From: Kitasatospora sp. SolWspMP-SS2h
GTDB taxonomy: Bacteria; Actinomycetota; Actinomycetes; Streptomycetales; Streptomycetaceae
DNA length: 64,000 bases
Assembly: GCF_003259315.1 (NCBI RefSeq)
Contig: NZ_QLLT01000016.1
Span: 106,413 to 170,412, forward strand
Direction: 5' to 3'
Shown: one piece after another, positions 1-7,639 of the stretch
How positions within the stretch are numbered: position 1 is the first letter of the stretch
Layout: every line of letters begins with the position of its first letter
The notes under the pieces: model-generated
Database searches by the model: none
Told to the model about the DNA's origin: nothing
Seen by the model: the letters and a program-made list of their open reading frames with translations, nothing else
Position numbers and translations under genes: made by a program

Positions 1-1742
1 CCGAACGAACGGCCGCCACGGTCACCGCGGTCGTCACGGTTGAACCCGCCACGCTCGCGGTCACCGCGCTCGCCGCGGTCCCGGTTGTTGTACGCCGGGC
101 GCTCGCTGCGGGCGTCGCGGTAGGACGGGGCGCGCTCCTCGGTCACCGGCTGCTCGGCCTCGGCGGCGGCGACCGCCGCGACGGGGGCCTCGGCGGCGTC
201 GGCCTCGACGGCCGGCTCCTCGTCCTCGATGCCCAGCTCGGCCCGCTCGCGGGCGGCCCGGGCGGACAGCCGGTCGGCCTCCTCGCGCAGCTCGGTCGCG
301 CGGCGCTGGGCGCGCTCCAGCTCACGGGTGAGCTCGGCGACCTCGCGCTCGGCGGCACCGGCAATGCCGGAGGCGCTCTCGGCCTGGACCTCGACCAGCG
401 AGCGGGCGCCGGTGATCCGGGCCACCTCGGCGTCGAAGGCGTGGTCGAGGATGTGGCGCGAGGCGTCCACGCCCGCGTCCTCCATCAGCCGGAACACGCC
501 GCGGCGCTGGTGCGGCAGCACCAGGGTGACGACGATGCCGGAGCGGCCGGCCCGGGCGGTGCGGCCGGAGCGGTGCAGGTAGTCCTTGTGGTCGCCGGCC
601 GGGTCGACGTTCAGCACCAGGTCGATGCCGTCGACGTGGATGCCGCGGGCGGCGACGTCGGTGGCGACGACCACGTTGAGGTAGCCGTCCTTGAAGTCGC
701 CGAGGACCCGGGTACGGGCGCCCTGGGTCATGCCGCCGTGCAGCGCGTCGGCCTTCACCCCGGCTTCCATCAGCTGCTGGGCGACCCGGTCCGCGCCCAT
801 CTGGGTGCGGACGAAGATGATGGTGCGGCCCTTGCGGGCGGCGATCGCGTTGGTGATCGGCGCCTTGTCCTTGGGCTTCACGACCAGGATGTGGTGGGTC
901 ATGGTGGTCACGGCGCCGGCCGACGGGTCGACCTCGTGGGTGACCGGGTTCTTCAGGTAGCGCTTGACCAGGCTGTCGATCTCGTTCTCCAGGGTGGCGG
1001 AGAACAGCAGGCGCTGGCCGCCGGCCGGCACCAGGTCGAGGATCTCGGTGACCTCGGGCAGGAAGCCCATGTCGGCCATCTGGTCGGCCTCGTCCAGGAC
1101 GGCGATCTCGACCTCGTCCATCTTGGCGGAGCCGCGGTTGATCAGGTCGCGCAGGCGGCCGGGGGTGGCCACCAGGACGTCGACGCCGCGCTCCAGCGCG
1201 TAGATCTGGTTCGACATCGAGGTGCCGCCGCAGACCACCTTGAGGCGCAGGCCGAGCACCGAGCCGAACGGCTCCAGCGCGTCGGCGACCTGCATGGCCA
1301 GCTCGCGGGTCGGGACCAGGATCAGGCCGCGCGGGTGCTTCGCCTTGGTGCGCTCGCCGTCGGCGAGGCGGGTCAGCAGCGGGAGGCCGAAGCTCAGGGT
1401 CTTGCCGGAGCCGGTGCGGCCGCGGCCCAGCACGTCCTTGCCGGCCAGCGCGTCCGGGATGGTCGCGGCCTGGATCGGGAACGGGGTGGTGACGCCGCGC
1501 TTGGCGAGGGCCCGGACCACGTCGTCGTGCAGACCGAGGTCGCCGAAGGTGACGGTGGGCTCGGTGTCGGTGTCCGCGTCGGTGTCGTCCGCGGCGTCGG
1601 TGTCCGCGTCGAGGTCGCTGTCGACGTCGGTCAGCTCGGCGAGCTCCGCGTCCAGCGTGTCGGTGTCGGTGTCGGTGTCGAGGGAGTCGGCGTCGGACCC
1701 GTTCGCGGGCATGGCGAAGCGGGCGTCGTCAACGAGAGACAT
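1..1742 (-). CDS. DEAD-box ATP-dependent RNA helicase (3' end beyond window)
   Basis: Unwinds RNA duplexes during ribosome assembly, mRNA turnover or cold adaptation. About 580 codons are visible and the reading frame is still open at base 1. After an acidic Asp/Thr-rich N-terminus (about 60 residues), the helicase core shows the Q-motif region (GVTTPFPIQ), motif I (GRTGSGKT), the DEAD box (VLDEADQM), SAT (LFSATL) and motif VI (HRSGRTARAG). The visible C-terminus is Arg/Gly/Asp-rich (repeats such as DRGDRG), typical of the RNA-binding tails of actinobacterial DEAD proteins. The start ATG at 1742 follows GGAAGG. The dense opposite-strand frames here are GC-driven shadows. Assignment to one named helicase (DeaD, RhlE) is not possible from this sequence. 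Confidence 0.95.
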   Translation of the reverse strand, partial: MSLVDDARFAMPANGSDADSLDTDTDTDTLDAELAELTDVDSDLDADTDAADDTDADTDTEPTVTFGDLGLHDDVVRALAKRGVTTPFPIQAATIPDALAGKDVLGRGRTGSGKTLSFGLPLLTRLADGERTKAKHPRGLILVPTRELAMQVADALEPFGSVLGLRLKVVCGGTSMSNQIYALERGVDVLVATPGRLRDLINRGSAKMDEVEIAVLDEADQMADMGFLPEVTEILDLVPAGGQRLLFSATLENEIDSLVKRYLKNPVTHEVDPSAGAVTTMTHHILVVKPKDKAPITNAIAARKGRTIIFVRTQMGADRVAQQLMEAGVKADALHGGMTQGARTRVLGDFKDGYLNVVVATDVAARGIHVDGIDLVLNVDPAGDHKDYLHRSGRTARAGRSGIVVTLVLPHQRRGVFRLMEDAGVDASRHILDHAFDAEVARITGARSLVEVQAESASGIAGAAEREVAELTRELERAQRRATELREEADRLSARAARERAELGIEDEEPAVEADAAEAPVAAVAAAEAEQPVTEERAPSYRDARSERPAYNNRDRGERGDRERGGFNRDDRGDRGGRSF

Positions 1743-1984
1743 GCAAAACCTTCCGGAAGTGGCACGCGCCAAAGTCCGGGGGTCTGTTGAAAAACCGCCT
1801 CTATGCGGTCAGCCACGGATCGCCGGAACGCGCCAAGGGCGCTCAAAGGTGTATGAGGAGCGCCAGCCAAATAGGATCAAACGAACGATCTACCACCATA
1901 GGGGAACCTGGGGATCAGAGGCAAATCCGCTGGTCAGCACCTCGAACGAAGGGCCGATCGGCCCTCCGGGCTTCCCCCGCCCGC

Positions 1985-2545
1985 TCAGTGCGCCGAGGGC
2001 GACTCGCTCGGCCCCTCCGAACCCGCACCACTGGGCGTCGCCGACGGCCCGGCCGAGTGCGCGGGCGCCGACGGGCTGCCCTGCGGGCTCGGCGAGCCGC
2101 CCGTCCCACCGCCACCGCTGCCGCCGCCGCTGCCGACGGGCTGACTGGACGGGGCCGAGACCGGCGCGCTCGCCGTCCCGGACGGGGCCGCGCCGCTCAC
2201 CGACGCCGCCGGCACCTGCACGGGCGCACCCGGCACGCCCTGCGACACCGGCGGCGGCGTGGACCCCGGCGCCGGGGCCCCGGCGGCCGACGACGCGCCC
2301 GGTGACGCGCCGTCAAGGCTCAACGCCCCGCCGTGCTCCCCGTGCTGGACGGTCTGCCGCACGCCCTGCCCGCCGCCCGGCCGGGCACTCGCCGGCGCCC
2401 CCGTCCCGGACGGCTTCACCTCCGTCCTCCCGCCCGGGGCGTCCGCGCCCACCGCCATGCACCCGCTCAGCCCGAGCACGGCCAGCGCCGCCGCCACCGA
2501 ACCCGCCGTCGTCCGCCGCCGGCGCACCGGCCAACCCACCACCAT
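1985..2545 (-). CDS. small Pro/Ser/Gly-rich lipoprotein
   Basis: Predicted secreted lipoprotein of 186 residues with no recognised enzymatic domain. The N-terminus has Arg residues, a hydrophobic stretch and a lipobox LSGC with the acylated Cys at residue 29. Everything after it is low-complexity (Pro, Ser, Gly, Ala), like a cell-wall-spanning or disordered tail. The start ATG has a good ribosome site (GGGAGG, 7 nt away). It faces away from the metallopeptidase gene at 2779. Function unknown. Confidence 0.75.
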   Translation of the reverse strand: MVVGWPVRRRRTTAGSVAAALAVLGLSGCMAVGADAPGGRTEVKPSGTGAPASARPGGGQGVRQTVQHGEHGGALSLDGASPGASSAAGAPAPGSTPPPVSQGVPGAPVQVPAASVSGAAPSGTASAPVSAPSSQPVGSGGGSGGGGTGGSPSPQGSPSAPAHSAGPSATPSGAGSEGPSESPSAH

Positions 2546-2778
2546 CGAGCCACCTCCCGCACGACCCGCCCGGGGCCGCCACCGTTCCCGGTGCCCAACG
2601 CGCGTCCGCCCCGCCTGGACACGGGTACCACCCCACCCGCTCCCACTCCCGCCCCACGCCCCCCACGCGCCCCGTCCTCCCCGCCCCGCTCCCCCGCTCC
2701 CCGCCCGCCGGACACGCCGCCGTCCCGCGGATGATCTGGCGCGCCGTCAGCGGAACTCCGACAATGGGGGGCGTGGAG

Positions 2779-3120
2779 ATGACCCGGGACGAGTTCGAGG
2801 CACTGGTGTCCGACGCGCTGGACCAGATTCCGTCGCAACTGGCCGCGATGATGGACAACGTCGCGGTCTTCGTCGAGGACGAACCCGACCCCGCCACCCC
2901 CGACCTGCTCGGCCTCTACGAGGGCATCCCCCTCACCGAACGCGGCGAGTGGTACGCCGGCGTCCTCCCCGACCGGATCATGGTCTACCGGGGCCCCACC
3001 CTCCGCCACTGCGACACCCGCGAACAGGCCGTCGACGAGATCCGCACCACCGTGATCCACGAGGTCGCCCACCACTTCGGCTTCGACGACGACGAACTCC
3101 ACGAACTCGGCTGGTCCTGA
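2779..3120 (+). CDS. zincin-like metallopeptidase family protein
   Basis: Small soluble protein (113 aa) of the actinobacterial 'metallopeptidase family protein' group. The HEVAH zinc-binding motif (H94, E95, H98) is followed by an Asp/Glu-rich turn and HELGW at the C-terminus, which may supply the third ligand. Start choice: ATG 2779 has GGGGGG 7 nt upstream. In-frame GTG 2773 and ATG 2764 are alternatives. It is monocistronic, just upstream of the tRNA cluster. Substrate unknown. Confidence 0.88.
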   Translation: MTRDEFEALVSDALDQIPSQLAAMMDNVAVFVEDEPDPATPDLLGLYEGIPLTERGEWYAGVLPDRIMVYRGPTLRHCDTREQAVDEIRTTVIHEVAHHFGFDDDELHELGWS

Positions 3121-3270
3121 CCTCCCCCTCGCCCTCCCCTCGCCCACCCGACGTCCGCCACCCCGCCCCGCCGCGCCGACCACCGGAAACCGTTTTGGCG
3201 TTCCCGCCCGGCATCCCATATGCTTCTCGACGTCCCCGAACGCCGGATGATCCGGCCGGAAGGGCCGCAA

Positions 3271-3343
3271 GCCCTCATCGTCTAGTGGCCCAGGACGCCG
3301 CCCTTTCAAGGCGGTAGCACGGGTTCGAATCCCGTTGGGGGTA
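3271..3343 (+). tRNA. tRNA-Glu (anticodon TTC)
   Basis: 73-nt cloverleaf. The acceptor arm GCCCTCA pairs with TGGGGGT (two G-T pairs), the anticodon loop is CTTTCAA, and the T arm is GGGTTCGAATCCC. No CCA is encoded. Confidence 0.97.
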
Positions 3344-3385
3344 CGCAGTACCGTAGTAAGGTCCTGTGCGGAGCAATCCGCACGA

Positions 3386-3459
3386 GGTCCCGTGGAGCAG
3401 TTGGTTAGCTCGCCACCCTGTCAAGGTGGAGGTCGCGGGTTCAAGTCCCGTCGGGATCG
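3386..3459 (+). tRNA. tRNA-Asp (anticodon GTC)
   Basis: 74 nt. Acceptor GGTCCCG/CGGGATC with discriminator G, anticodon loop CTGTCAA. A second identical 74-nt copy lies at 43865-43938 in the same orientation. Confidence 0.97.
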
Positions 3460-3486
3460 CTCGTCTCGCAAGAGGCGGTGCAGTAC

Positions 3487-3560
3487 GGCCAGGTAGCTCA
3501 GTTGGTACGAGCGTCCGCCTGAAAAGCGGAAGGTCGCCGGTTCGACCCCGGCCCTGGCCA
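3487..3560 (+). tRNA. tRNA-Phe (anticodon GAA), integration target of the element
   Basis: 74 nt. Acceptor GGCCAGG/CCTGGCC with discriminator A, anticodon loop CTGAAAA. From base 3517 onward its 3' part is part of the 45-bp attL repeat. The 5' half is therefore host sequence and the 3' half is supplied by the element, which leaves an intact tRNA. Confidence 0.97.
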
Positions 3561-3561
3561 C
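3517..3561 (+). repeat. attL core (45-bp direct repeat)
   Basis: Starts GCCTGAAAAGCGG at the tRNA-Phe anticodon loop and ends CCTGGCCAC. Identical to 30368-30412. The flanking bases differ on both sides, so the repeat edges are sharp. Confidence 0.96.
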
Positions 3562-3579
3562 ATAGCCTGACCAGGCATG

Positions 3580-3614
3580 ATGCCCTCGAAGCAGCTCGCT
3601 TCGGGGGCATTTTT
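3580..3614 (+). terminator. Rho-independent terminator after tRNA-Phe, supplied by the element
   Basis: 13-bp stem ATGCCCTCGAAGC / GCTTCGGGGGCAT (one T-G pair) with loop AGCTC and a T run (TTTTGT). It lies inside the element, 19 nt past attL. It would replace the host tRNA terminator, now displaced to 30422. Confidence 0.85.
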
Positions 3615-3622
3615 GTGCCGGT

Positions 3623-3644
3623 TGACGCCAACGCTGACGCCAAC
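3623..3644 (+). repeat. left arm-type repeat pair TGACGCCAAC x2
   Basis: TGACGCCAAC occurs at 3623-3632 and 3635-3644 (12-bp period), with a near copy TGACGCCAAT at 3705. The same pair with the same spacing occurs near attR. Position beside both attachment sites suggests arm-type sites for the integrase N-terminal domain. This is inference. Confidence 0.6.
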
Positions 3645-3713
3645 GGCCCCGAATCGCGGCGAATCCGGGCAGCTCAGCCGGGCTACCCGGAGGCCGAGGC
3701 AGCGTGACGCCAA

Positions 3714-4469
3714 TCACAATCCTTCGACTTCGACCATGGTGCCGTCAGGGCCGTACGTGAACATCCGGGGTGGCCCCATCCGGCTGATGATGGCCCGCAT
3801 CGCGGCTTCCTTCTCCTCCGGAGTCGGCCCGTCGGGATCGGCGAGACGGAAGCCCAGGAGGACCACCTCGTACGGATCCATGTCTTCTGGCTCCGGCATA
3901 CCCTCCAGCACGAATCCGAAGAAGAACCGCAGTGCCTCCTCTCCCAGGTCGAGGGGATGGAACGGCAGCGGATAGGGCCCCTTGGCCGGCCAGCCCGGCA
4001 CCGGTTCCACCGGGTGCTCCCCAGCCCAGAAGGGCGCCTCGAACGGCAGCGGCTCGCCGATGTTCTCCATCACTCCGCTGTCCGGCGAGAGGCTGAGCGA
4101 GCGGACCAGTTGCCCGTCCTCCCAGACCGCGAAGGCCAGGAAGTCCACCACGCTGTGCATCCAGTGCACGACCAGGCGGCGTCCCGCGCTCGCGTCGATC
4201 AGGTGCTGAGGCAGCCGCGAGGGGTAGTCGCCCACCCAGTGCCGGTCGCAGACGATGTCGACCCCGGGGAAGCTGCCAAGGTAGGCGGTCCCGTCGGGCG
4301 GGTACGTCGCGTCGCCGAGCTCGCACCTGGCCGACTCCGCGACCTCCCACCCGGGGTAGAGACGGCCGACCAGCTCAGCCGTCCGCTCCGGATCCACTTC
4401 CGCCGGCAACCGGAGCGGGCCGGACGAGGCCGGATCCATGTAGACGAGCAGCCCGGTCTTGGCTCCCAC
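3714..4469 (-). CDS. DUF6928-like conserved actinobacterial protein
   Basis: 251 aa, soluble, no catalytic motif recognised. It begins VGAKTGLLVYMD, the signature opening of a family common in Streptomyces (which I recall as DUF6928). Start GTG 4469 is preferred because GAGGAGAGG lies just upstream and the family opening aligns there. The frame runs on to 4541 but that extension looks non-coding. It lies between attL and int, so it travels with the element. Function unknown. Confidence 0.72.
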   Translation of the reverse strand: MGAKTGLLVYMDPASSGPLRLPAEVDPERTAELVGRLYPGWEVAESARCELGDATYPPDGTAYLGSFPGVDIVCDRHWVGDYPSRLPQHLIDASAGRRLVVHWMHSVVDFLAFAVWEDGQLVRSLSLSPDSGVMENIGEPLPFEAPFWAGEHPVEPVPGWPAKGPYPLPFHPLDLGEEALRFFFGFVLEGMPEPEDMDPYEVVLLGFRLADPDGPTPEEKEAAMRAIISRMGPPRMFTYGPDGTMVEVEGL

Positions 4470-4540
4470 GTGTCGACCTCTCCTCAGAGCGATGGCCCCC
4501 GGTCTGAGGGCAGGCCGCAAACTACCAACCGCGTAAGACA

Positions 4541-4578
4541 CCGGTGCCCGGCAAGACCTGGGTCTTGCCGGGCACCGG
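4541..4578 (-). terminator. long palindromic terminator downstream of int
   Basis: Perfect 18-bp inverted repeat CCGGTGCCCGGCAAGACC / GGTCTTGCCGGGCACCGG with a 2-nt centre. It sits 27 nt past the integrase stop. No clear U-tract. Confidence 0.7.
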
Positions 4579-4604
4579 ACGAACTGATGAGCCAGAGCGC
4601 GAGG

Positions 4605-5813
4605 CTAGGAGAGCGCCTCCCCGAGACGGCTCAGGGCCTTGAGGCGCTCGGCGAGGGAAGCGTGCGCGTAGACCTTCATGGTCACGCCGACGTCGCTGTG
4701 GCCGGCGATCTCCCGCACGATGTGCGGGGGCACGCCGAGGTCGAGCAGCAGGGTGATGCAGGTGTGGCGGAGGTCGTGGAAGCGGAGGTCGTCCAGGCCG
4801 AGGCGACCGCGGACCGCGTGCCAGCTGCGGCGCAGGTTGTCCGGCTCGTACGGGGTGCCGATCCGGGACGGGAAGACGAGGTCGTTCTCCTGCCAGCCCA
4901 TTCCGGCGGCGGCGCGCTCGACGGCCTGACGTTCCCTGTGGTCGACCAGGGCGGCGAGGACCGGTGCGGGCAGCGGCAGGGTGCGCTCGGAGGACAGCGT
5001 CTTGGGCAGGACGAGCCGCAGCTCGCCGTCGACCCGCTGGAGGTTGGTGCTCACCGTGAGGGTGCCGCGCTCCAGGTCGACCGAGCTCCAGCGAAGGCCG
5101 AGCAACTCGCCCCGGCGCATGCCGAGCATCAGCGCGAGCACATACAGGGTGTGCAGGCGATGGCCGCTCAGCTCCTTGAGCACGAGCTTGGCCTGAGCAG
5201 TGGTCAGGCCCTTGCCGATCCGGTAGTCGGGTGCGGGGACCTTCACGAGCTTGGCCACGTTCTTGTGGATCAGTTCCTCTCGGACGGCGTGCTCCAGCGC
5301 GTTGCGGAGCACGGCGTGCACGGACTGGATCATCCGCGCAGACAGCAGCCGCTTGCAGCACTCGCCTGCGGCACAGCAGATCGGCTTGGGCCGCTGCGTA
5401 TCCCAGCCGCCCTTGCAGCACTGGCACTCGGCGCGCACCCGGTTCAGCCAGACGCGGACCTCCTGGGCGCGCAGGTCGCGCAGCCGCTTGGTGCCGAGGC
5501 CGGGTATGAGGTGGACGCGGACCACGCTCTCGTAGCCCTGGTAGGTCTTGGGCCGGCGGTTGGGCAAGACCTCCTCGGCGAGCCAGTAGTTGAGGTACTG
5601 GCCGACGTTGGAGTCGGTGTCGGGCAGCGGGATGCCGTTGATGGCGTCGGCCTGCAGCTCGACGAGGGCGTTGTGGACCTCGTCCCAGGTCTTGCCGTAG
5701 ATGGAGACCCGCTTGCGGAGGCCGGAGGTGGTGATCACGTACGCCCGGCCGTGGTAGCGGCCGTCCTTGCGCAGGGTGATGCTGCCCGCGCCGTTGGGGT
5801 TGCGCTTGGCCAT
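4605..5813 (-). CDS. int: tyrosine site-specific integrase of the element
   Basis: Catalyses recombination between attP and the tRNA-Phe attB, and with Xis the reverse reaction. 402 aa. There is an N-terminal arm-binding region (about 1-65), a SAM-like core-binding domain (about 70-190) and a catalytic domain (about 200-402). The tyrosine-recombinase residues are visible: R233 (GMRRGE), K271, H346 and R349 (HDLRH), H372 (GHSD), and nucleophile Y382. An unusual Cys-rich insertion (C130, C132, C133, C146, C147, C152, C153) interrupts the core-binding domain and may bind zinc; I have seen similar inserts in actinomycete element integrases. Its ATG overlaps the xis stop by one base (TGATG), indicating translational coupling. 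Its position next to attL is canonical. Confidence 0.95.
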   Translation of the reverse strand: MAKRNPNGAGSITLRKDGRYHGRAYVITTSGLRKRVSIYGKTWDEVHNALVELQADAINGIPLPDTDSNVGQYLNYWLAEEVLPNRRPKTYQGYESVVRVHLIPGLGTKRLRDLRAQEVRVWLNRVRAECQCCKGGWDTQRPKPICCAAGECCKRLLSARMIQSVHAVLRNALEHAVREELIHKNVAKLVKVPAPDYRIGKGLTTAQAKLVLKELSGHRLHTLYVLALMLGMRRGELLGLRWSSVDLERGTLTVSTNLQRVDGELRLVLPKTLSSERTLPLPAPVLAALVDHRERQAVERAAAGMGWQENDLVFPSRIGTPYEPDNLRRSWHAVRGRLGLDDLRFHDLRHTCITLLLDLGVPPHIVREIAGHSDVGVTMKVYAHASLAERLKALSRLGEALS

Positions 5814-6139
5814 CAGGCCGCCACCTCCGCGAGCTCGGCGACGAACGTACGGACGGCGGCGGCCGGGACGCGGCGGGAACGGCCGATGGTCACCGAGGGC
5901 AGGCGGCGGGTGCGGATGAGGTCGTAGACGGTGGAGCGGCCGAGCTGGAGCTGGGCCATGACGTCCGGGATGGTCAGCAGGAGCTGCTCGTGCGGGGCCA
6001 TGGAGCCAGCCACATCCGCCGGAGCGGCGACGGGGATCGAGACGAGGACCGAACCGCCGAGGGCGCCAGCGGCTTCGGCGGAGGTGAGCGGCGGCTTCTT
6101 CGCCGGGACCTTCGGCGAACTAGGGATCGGGAGTGTCAT
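5813..6139 (-). CDS. xis: excisionase-like helix-turn-helix protein (Xis)
   Basis: 108 aa. The C-terminal half is a MerR/excisionase-type winged helix: LTIPDVMAQLQLGRSTVYDL followed by RRLPSVTIGRSRRVP. It is the usual recombination directionality factor upstream of actinomycete element integrases. The N-terminal 45 residues are Ala/Pro-rich, and internal ATG 5998 (MAPHEQLLLT) is a possible alternative start. Co-transcribed with int. Confidence 0.85.
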   Translation of the reverse strand: MTLPIPSSPKVPAKKPPLTSAEAAGALGGSVLVSIPVAAPADVAGSMAPHEQLLLTIPDVMAQLQLGRSTVYDLIRTRRLPSVTIGRSRRVPAAAVRTFVAELAEVAA

Positions 6140-6357
6140 GCTGGGGACAGGACCCTTCTGTTGACGGGCGCGCGAGCGCCCCAGGTGCTGAGGGATCTGG
6201 CCCGGCAGGGGCGAAGGTTTGACGACTGGACGCTTCTGCCGGGAGCAGGGGGAGAAGTCCCAACCGGCCCGATGCGGGACGGCAGGTGACTGGGAAGAAG
6301 CTGTCGGCCCGAAGGCGACACCGGGAAGTGGTCACCGGCGACAGCGTTGATGGACCG

Positions 6358-6486
6358 TCAGGTCGGTCTGTGGGCCGCGACGGCAGCGGGCACGGCGGCA
6401 GCAGCGGCAAGACGGCCAGGGACCGCCTCGACTTGGGCCAGGTCGGCGGCAGCCTGGTCGGCGGTACGGCGGAGCGTGGACAGCAC
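6358..6486 (-). CDS. putative 42-aa leader ORF ahead of xis-int
   Basis: GTG start with a strong GAGGAAGGA site 5 nt upstream. It translates as VLSTLRRTADQAAADLAQVE and continues with Ala-rich sequence to TGA. It directly follows the duplicated 44-bp promoter block, just as the 24-codon ORF at 7562 does on the other side. It may be a real small protein or a leader coupling block. No known family. Confidence 0.4.
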   Translation of the reverse strand: MLSTLRRTADQAAADLAQVEAVPGRLAAAAAVPAAVAAHRPT

Positions 6487-6554
6487 GCGGTTCCTTCCTC
6501 GGTGGCTGGCGGGCTGCAACCCTGCACCGTGGTCGATCGTCGTGGATGGGCGGT
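6487..6554 (-). promoter_or_regulatory. duplicated promoter/leader block, leftward copy (xis-int side)
   Basis: Bases 6511-6554, read on the minus strand, match 7495-7538 on the plus strand at 43 of 44 positions (ACCGCCCATCC...GGTTGCAGCCC). The similarity continues past the core to a shared CACCGAGGAAGGA ribosome site. It contains CGATCG and a TGCA-GGGT-TGCA dyad that could be an operator. The two copies face outward from the XRE regulator. Confidence 0.7.
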
Positions 6555-6724
6555 CGCGCGGTTGGTGGCCGCGTGGGGTGTGACGTTAGCTCTGGATTCC
6601 GGCCGCGCCAAATGGCCGGCGAGCTCGGTGAGCACAGTAGGAACGGTCCGGCCGTTTACCTAAAAAGATCTTGGCCGGAGCCTCGTGGGCAGTCTGCAAC
6701 AGCCAGCGCAGAGACCCCGTCCGG

Positions 6725-7315
6725 TCACTCGTCGGTATGGACCGGCTCGGTCGGCATCTTGCCGCCCTTGAGGAACTCCTGGACCAGTGGGGTCGGAGCG
6801 TATCTGCGGTACTCGAAGGAGAGGCCGATCGCGATCTTCCCACGCAGCCGCTTGCGGTTGTGGGGGAAGTCCTGGCAGTACTTCTCGGCGGCGGCCAGGG
6901 CCTTGGTCGTGAACTCGGCGCCCTGCGCGGTCGTCCGGTACCCGAAGATCACGTGGTCGGCGAGCTGCTGCATGATCTTCTCCTCGGGTGAGGTCGACGG
7001 GCCGAGGAAGTCCTCCAGGGTCAGGTCGAAGACCTTGGCGAAGCCGATCGCCTCGTCGAGGTTGATCCGTCGGCGGGGTTCGCCGCTCTCGATGCGCCAG
7101 ACCGAGGACTGGTTGATCGGGTAGCCGGCCTCGGTCATGCGCTTGGCCAGCTCGCCGGTGCTCCAGCCGCGGAGCTCGCGCTCCAGCCGGACCCGTTCGG
7201 CGGCGTTCTCCTCGCTCAGGCCGGCGACAGCGGCTTCACCGGTCGAACCGCCCTCCGGCTCCTCCCGCACCAGTGCGCCGGAGGGGGCCTCCGCGGCCTT
7301 GTCCTGTCCGGGCAT
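6725..7315 (-). CDS. XRE-family transcriptional regulator of the element
   Basis: 196 aa. The N-terminal 30 residues are disordered. A helix-turn-helix follows (ELAKRMTEAGYPINQSSVWR, then IESGE), and then a C-terminal region probably for dimerisation or sensing (LEDFLGPS onward). ATG 7315 is chosen because GAGGTG lies 6 nt upstream; GTG 7324 overlaps that site. It is flanked by two identical outward-facing promoter blocks, so it is the likely repressor or switch for both excision and replication, comparable in position to KorSA/Pra-type regulators of pSAM2-like elements. Target binding is inferred. Confidence 0.88.
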   Translation of the reverse strand: MPGQDKAAEAPSGALVREEPEGGSTGEAAVAGLSEENAAERVRLERELRGWSTGELAKRMTEAGYPINQSSVWRIESGEPRRRINLDEAIGFAKVFDLTLEDFLGPSTSPEEKIMQQLADHVIFGYRTTAQGAEFTTKALAAAEKYCQDFPHNRKRLRGKIAIGLSFEYRRYAPTPLVQEFLKGGKMPTEPVHTDE

Positions 7316-7371
7316 TCGATTCACCTCGCATCTAGTTCCGAGGCGACTTGCATAACGGCCGCCGGGGTGCC

Positions 7372-7400
7372 ATAGTCATGCATAGCGAAACGCATGTCAA
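7372..7400 (-). promoter_or_regulatory. promoter of the XRE regulator
   Basis: On the minus strand TTGACA (7400-7395), a 17-bp spacer, then GACTAT (7377-7372), about 57 nt before the start codon. The -35 is consensus and the -10 is weak. The area contains ATGCAT and CGCATG half-sites that may be autoregulatory. Confidence 0.5.
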
Positions 7401-7450
7401 GTCGAACCGCATCGCGGGAGGCTGCCTGCGCCTCGCCCCGAAAAGACCGA

Positions 7451-7481
7451 AGGCCCCCGGTGCTACCAACACCGAGGGCCT
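7451..7481. terminator. hairpin insulating the regulator from the replication promoter
   Basis: AGGCCCCCGGTG / CACCGAGGGCCT, 12-bp stem with one mismatch and loop CTACCAA. It lies between the leftward regulator promoter and the rightward promoter block. It may be a terminator or an operator. Confidence 0.45.
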
Positions 7482-7494
7482 GAAAGGTCCCAAA

Positions 7495-7561
7495 ACCGCC
7501 CATCCATGACGATCGACCACGGTGCAGGGTTGCAGCCCATGCGCACCGAGGAAGGACCAGC
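7495..7561 (+). promoter_or_regulatory. duplicated promoter/leader block, rightward copy (replication side)
   Basis: The 44-bp core at 7495-7538 matches the inverted copy at 6511-6554 with one mismatch. It continues to CACCGAGGAAGGA at 7544-7556, immediately before the GTG of a short ORF. It probably drives the replication-mobilization operon. Confidence 0.7.
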
Positions 7562-7636
7562 GTGCTCCAGCGTACGGCGTCGCCCCTGTGCGGCGCACCT
7601 GCCTCGCGCCCGTTCGCCCCGCAGGCGGGGCGGTAG
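7562..7636 (+). CDS. 24-codon leader ORF upstream of replication gene
   Basis: GTG with GAGGAAGGA 5 nt upstream. It encodes VLQRTASPLCGAPASRPFAP and four more residues, then TAG, with only 3 nt before the ATG at 7640. The next gene has a poor ribosome site of its own, so translation of this leader may feed ribosomes to it. Confidence 0.4.
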   Translation: MLQRTASPLCGAPASRPFAPQAGR

Positions 7637-7639
7637 GCC

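Noticed and set aside
6120..6635. 171-codon minus-strand frame between xis and the regulator
   Set aside because: Pro/Ser/Arg-rich translation with no ribosome site. It overlaps the duplicated promoter block and the better-supported 42-codon leader ORF.
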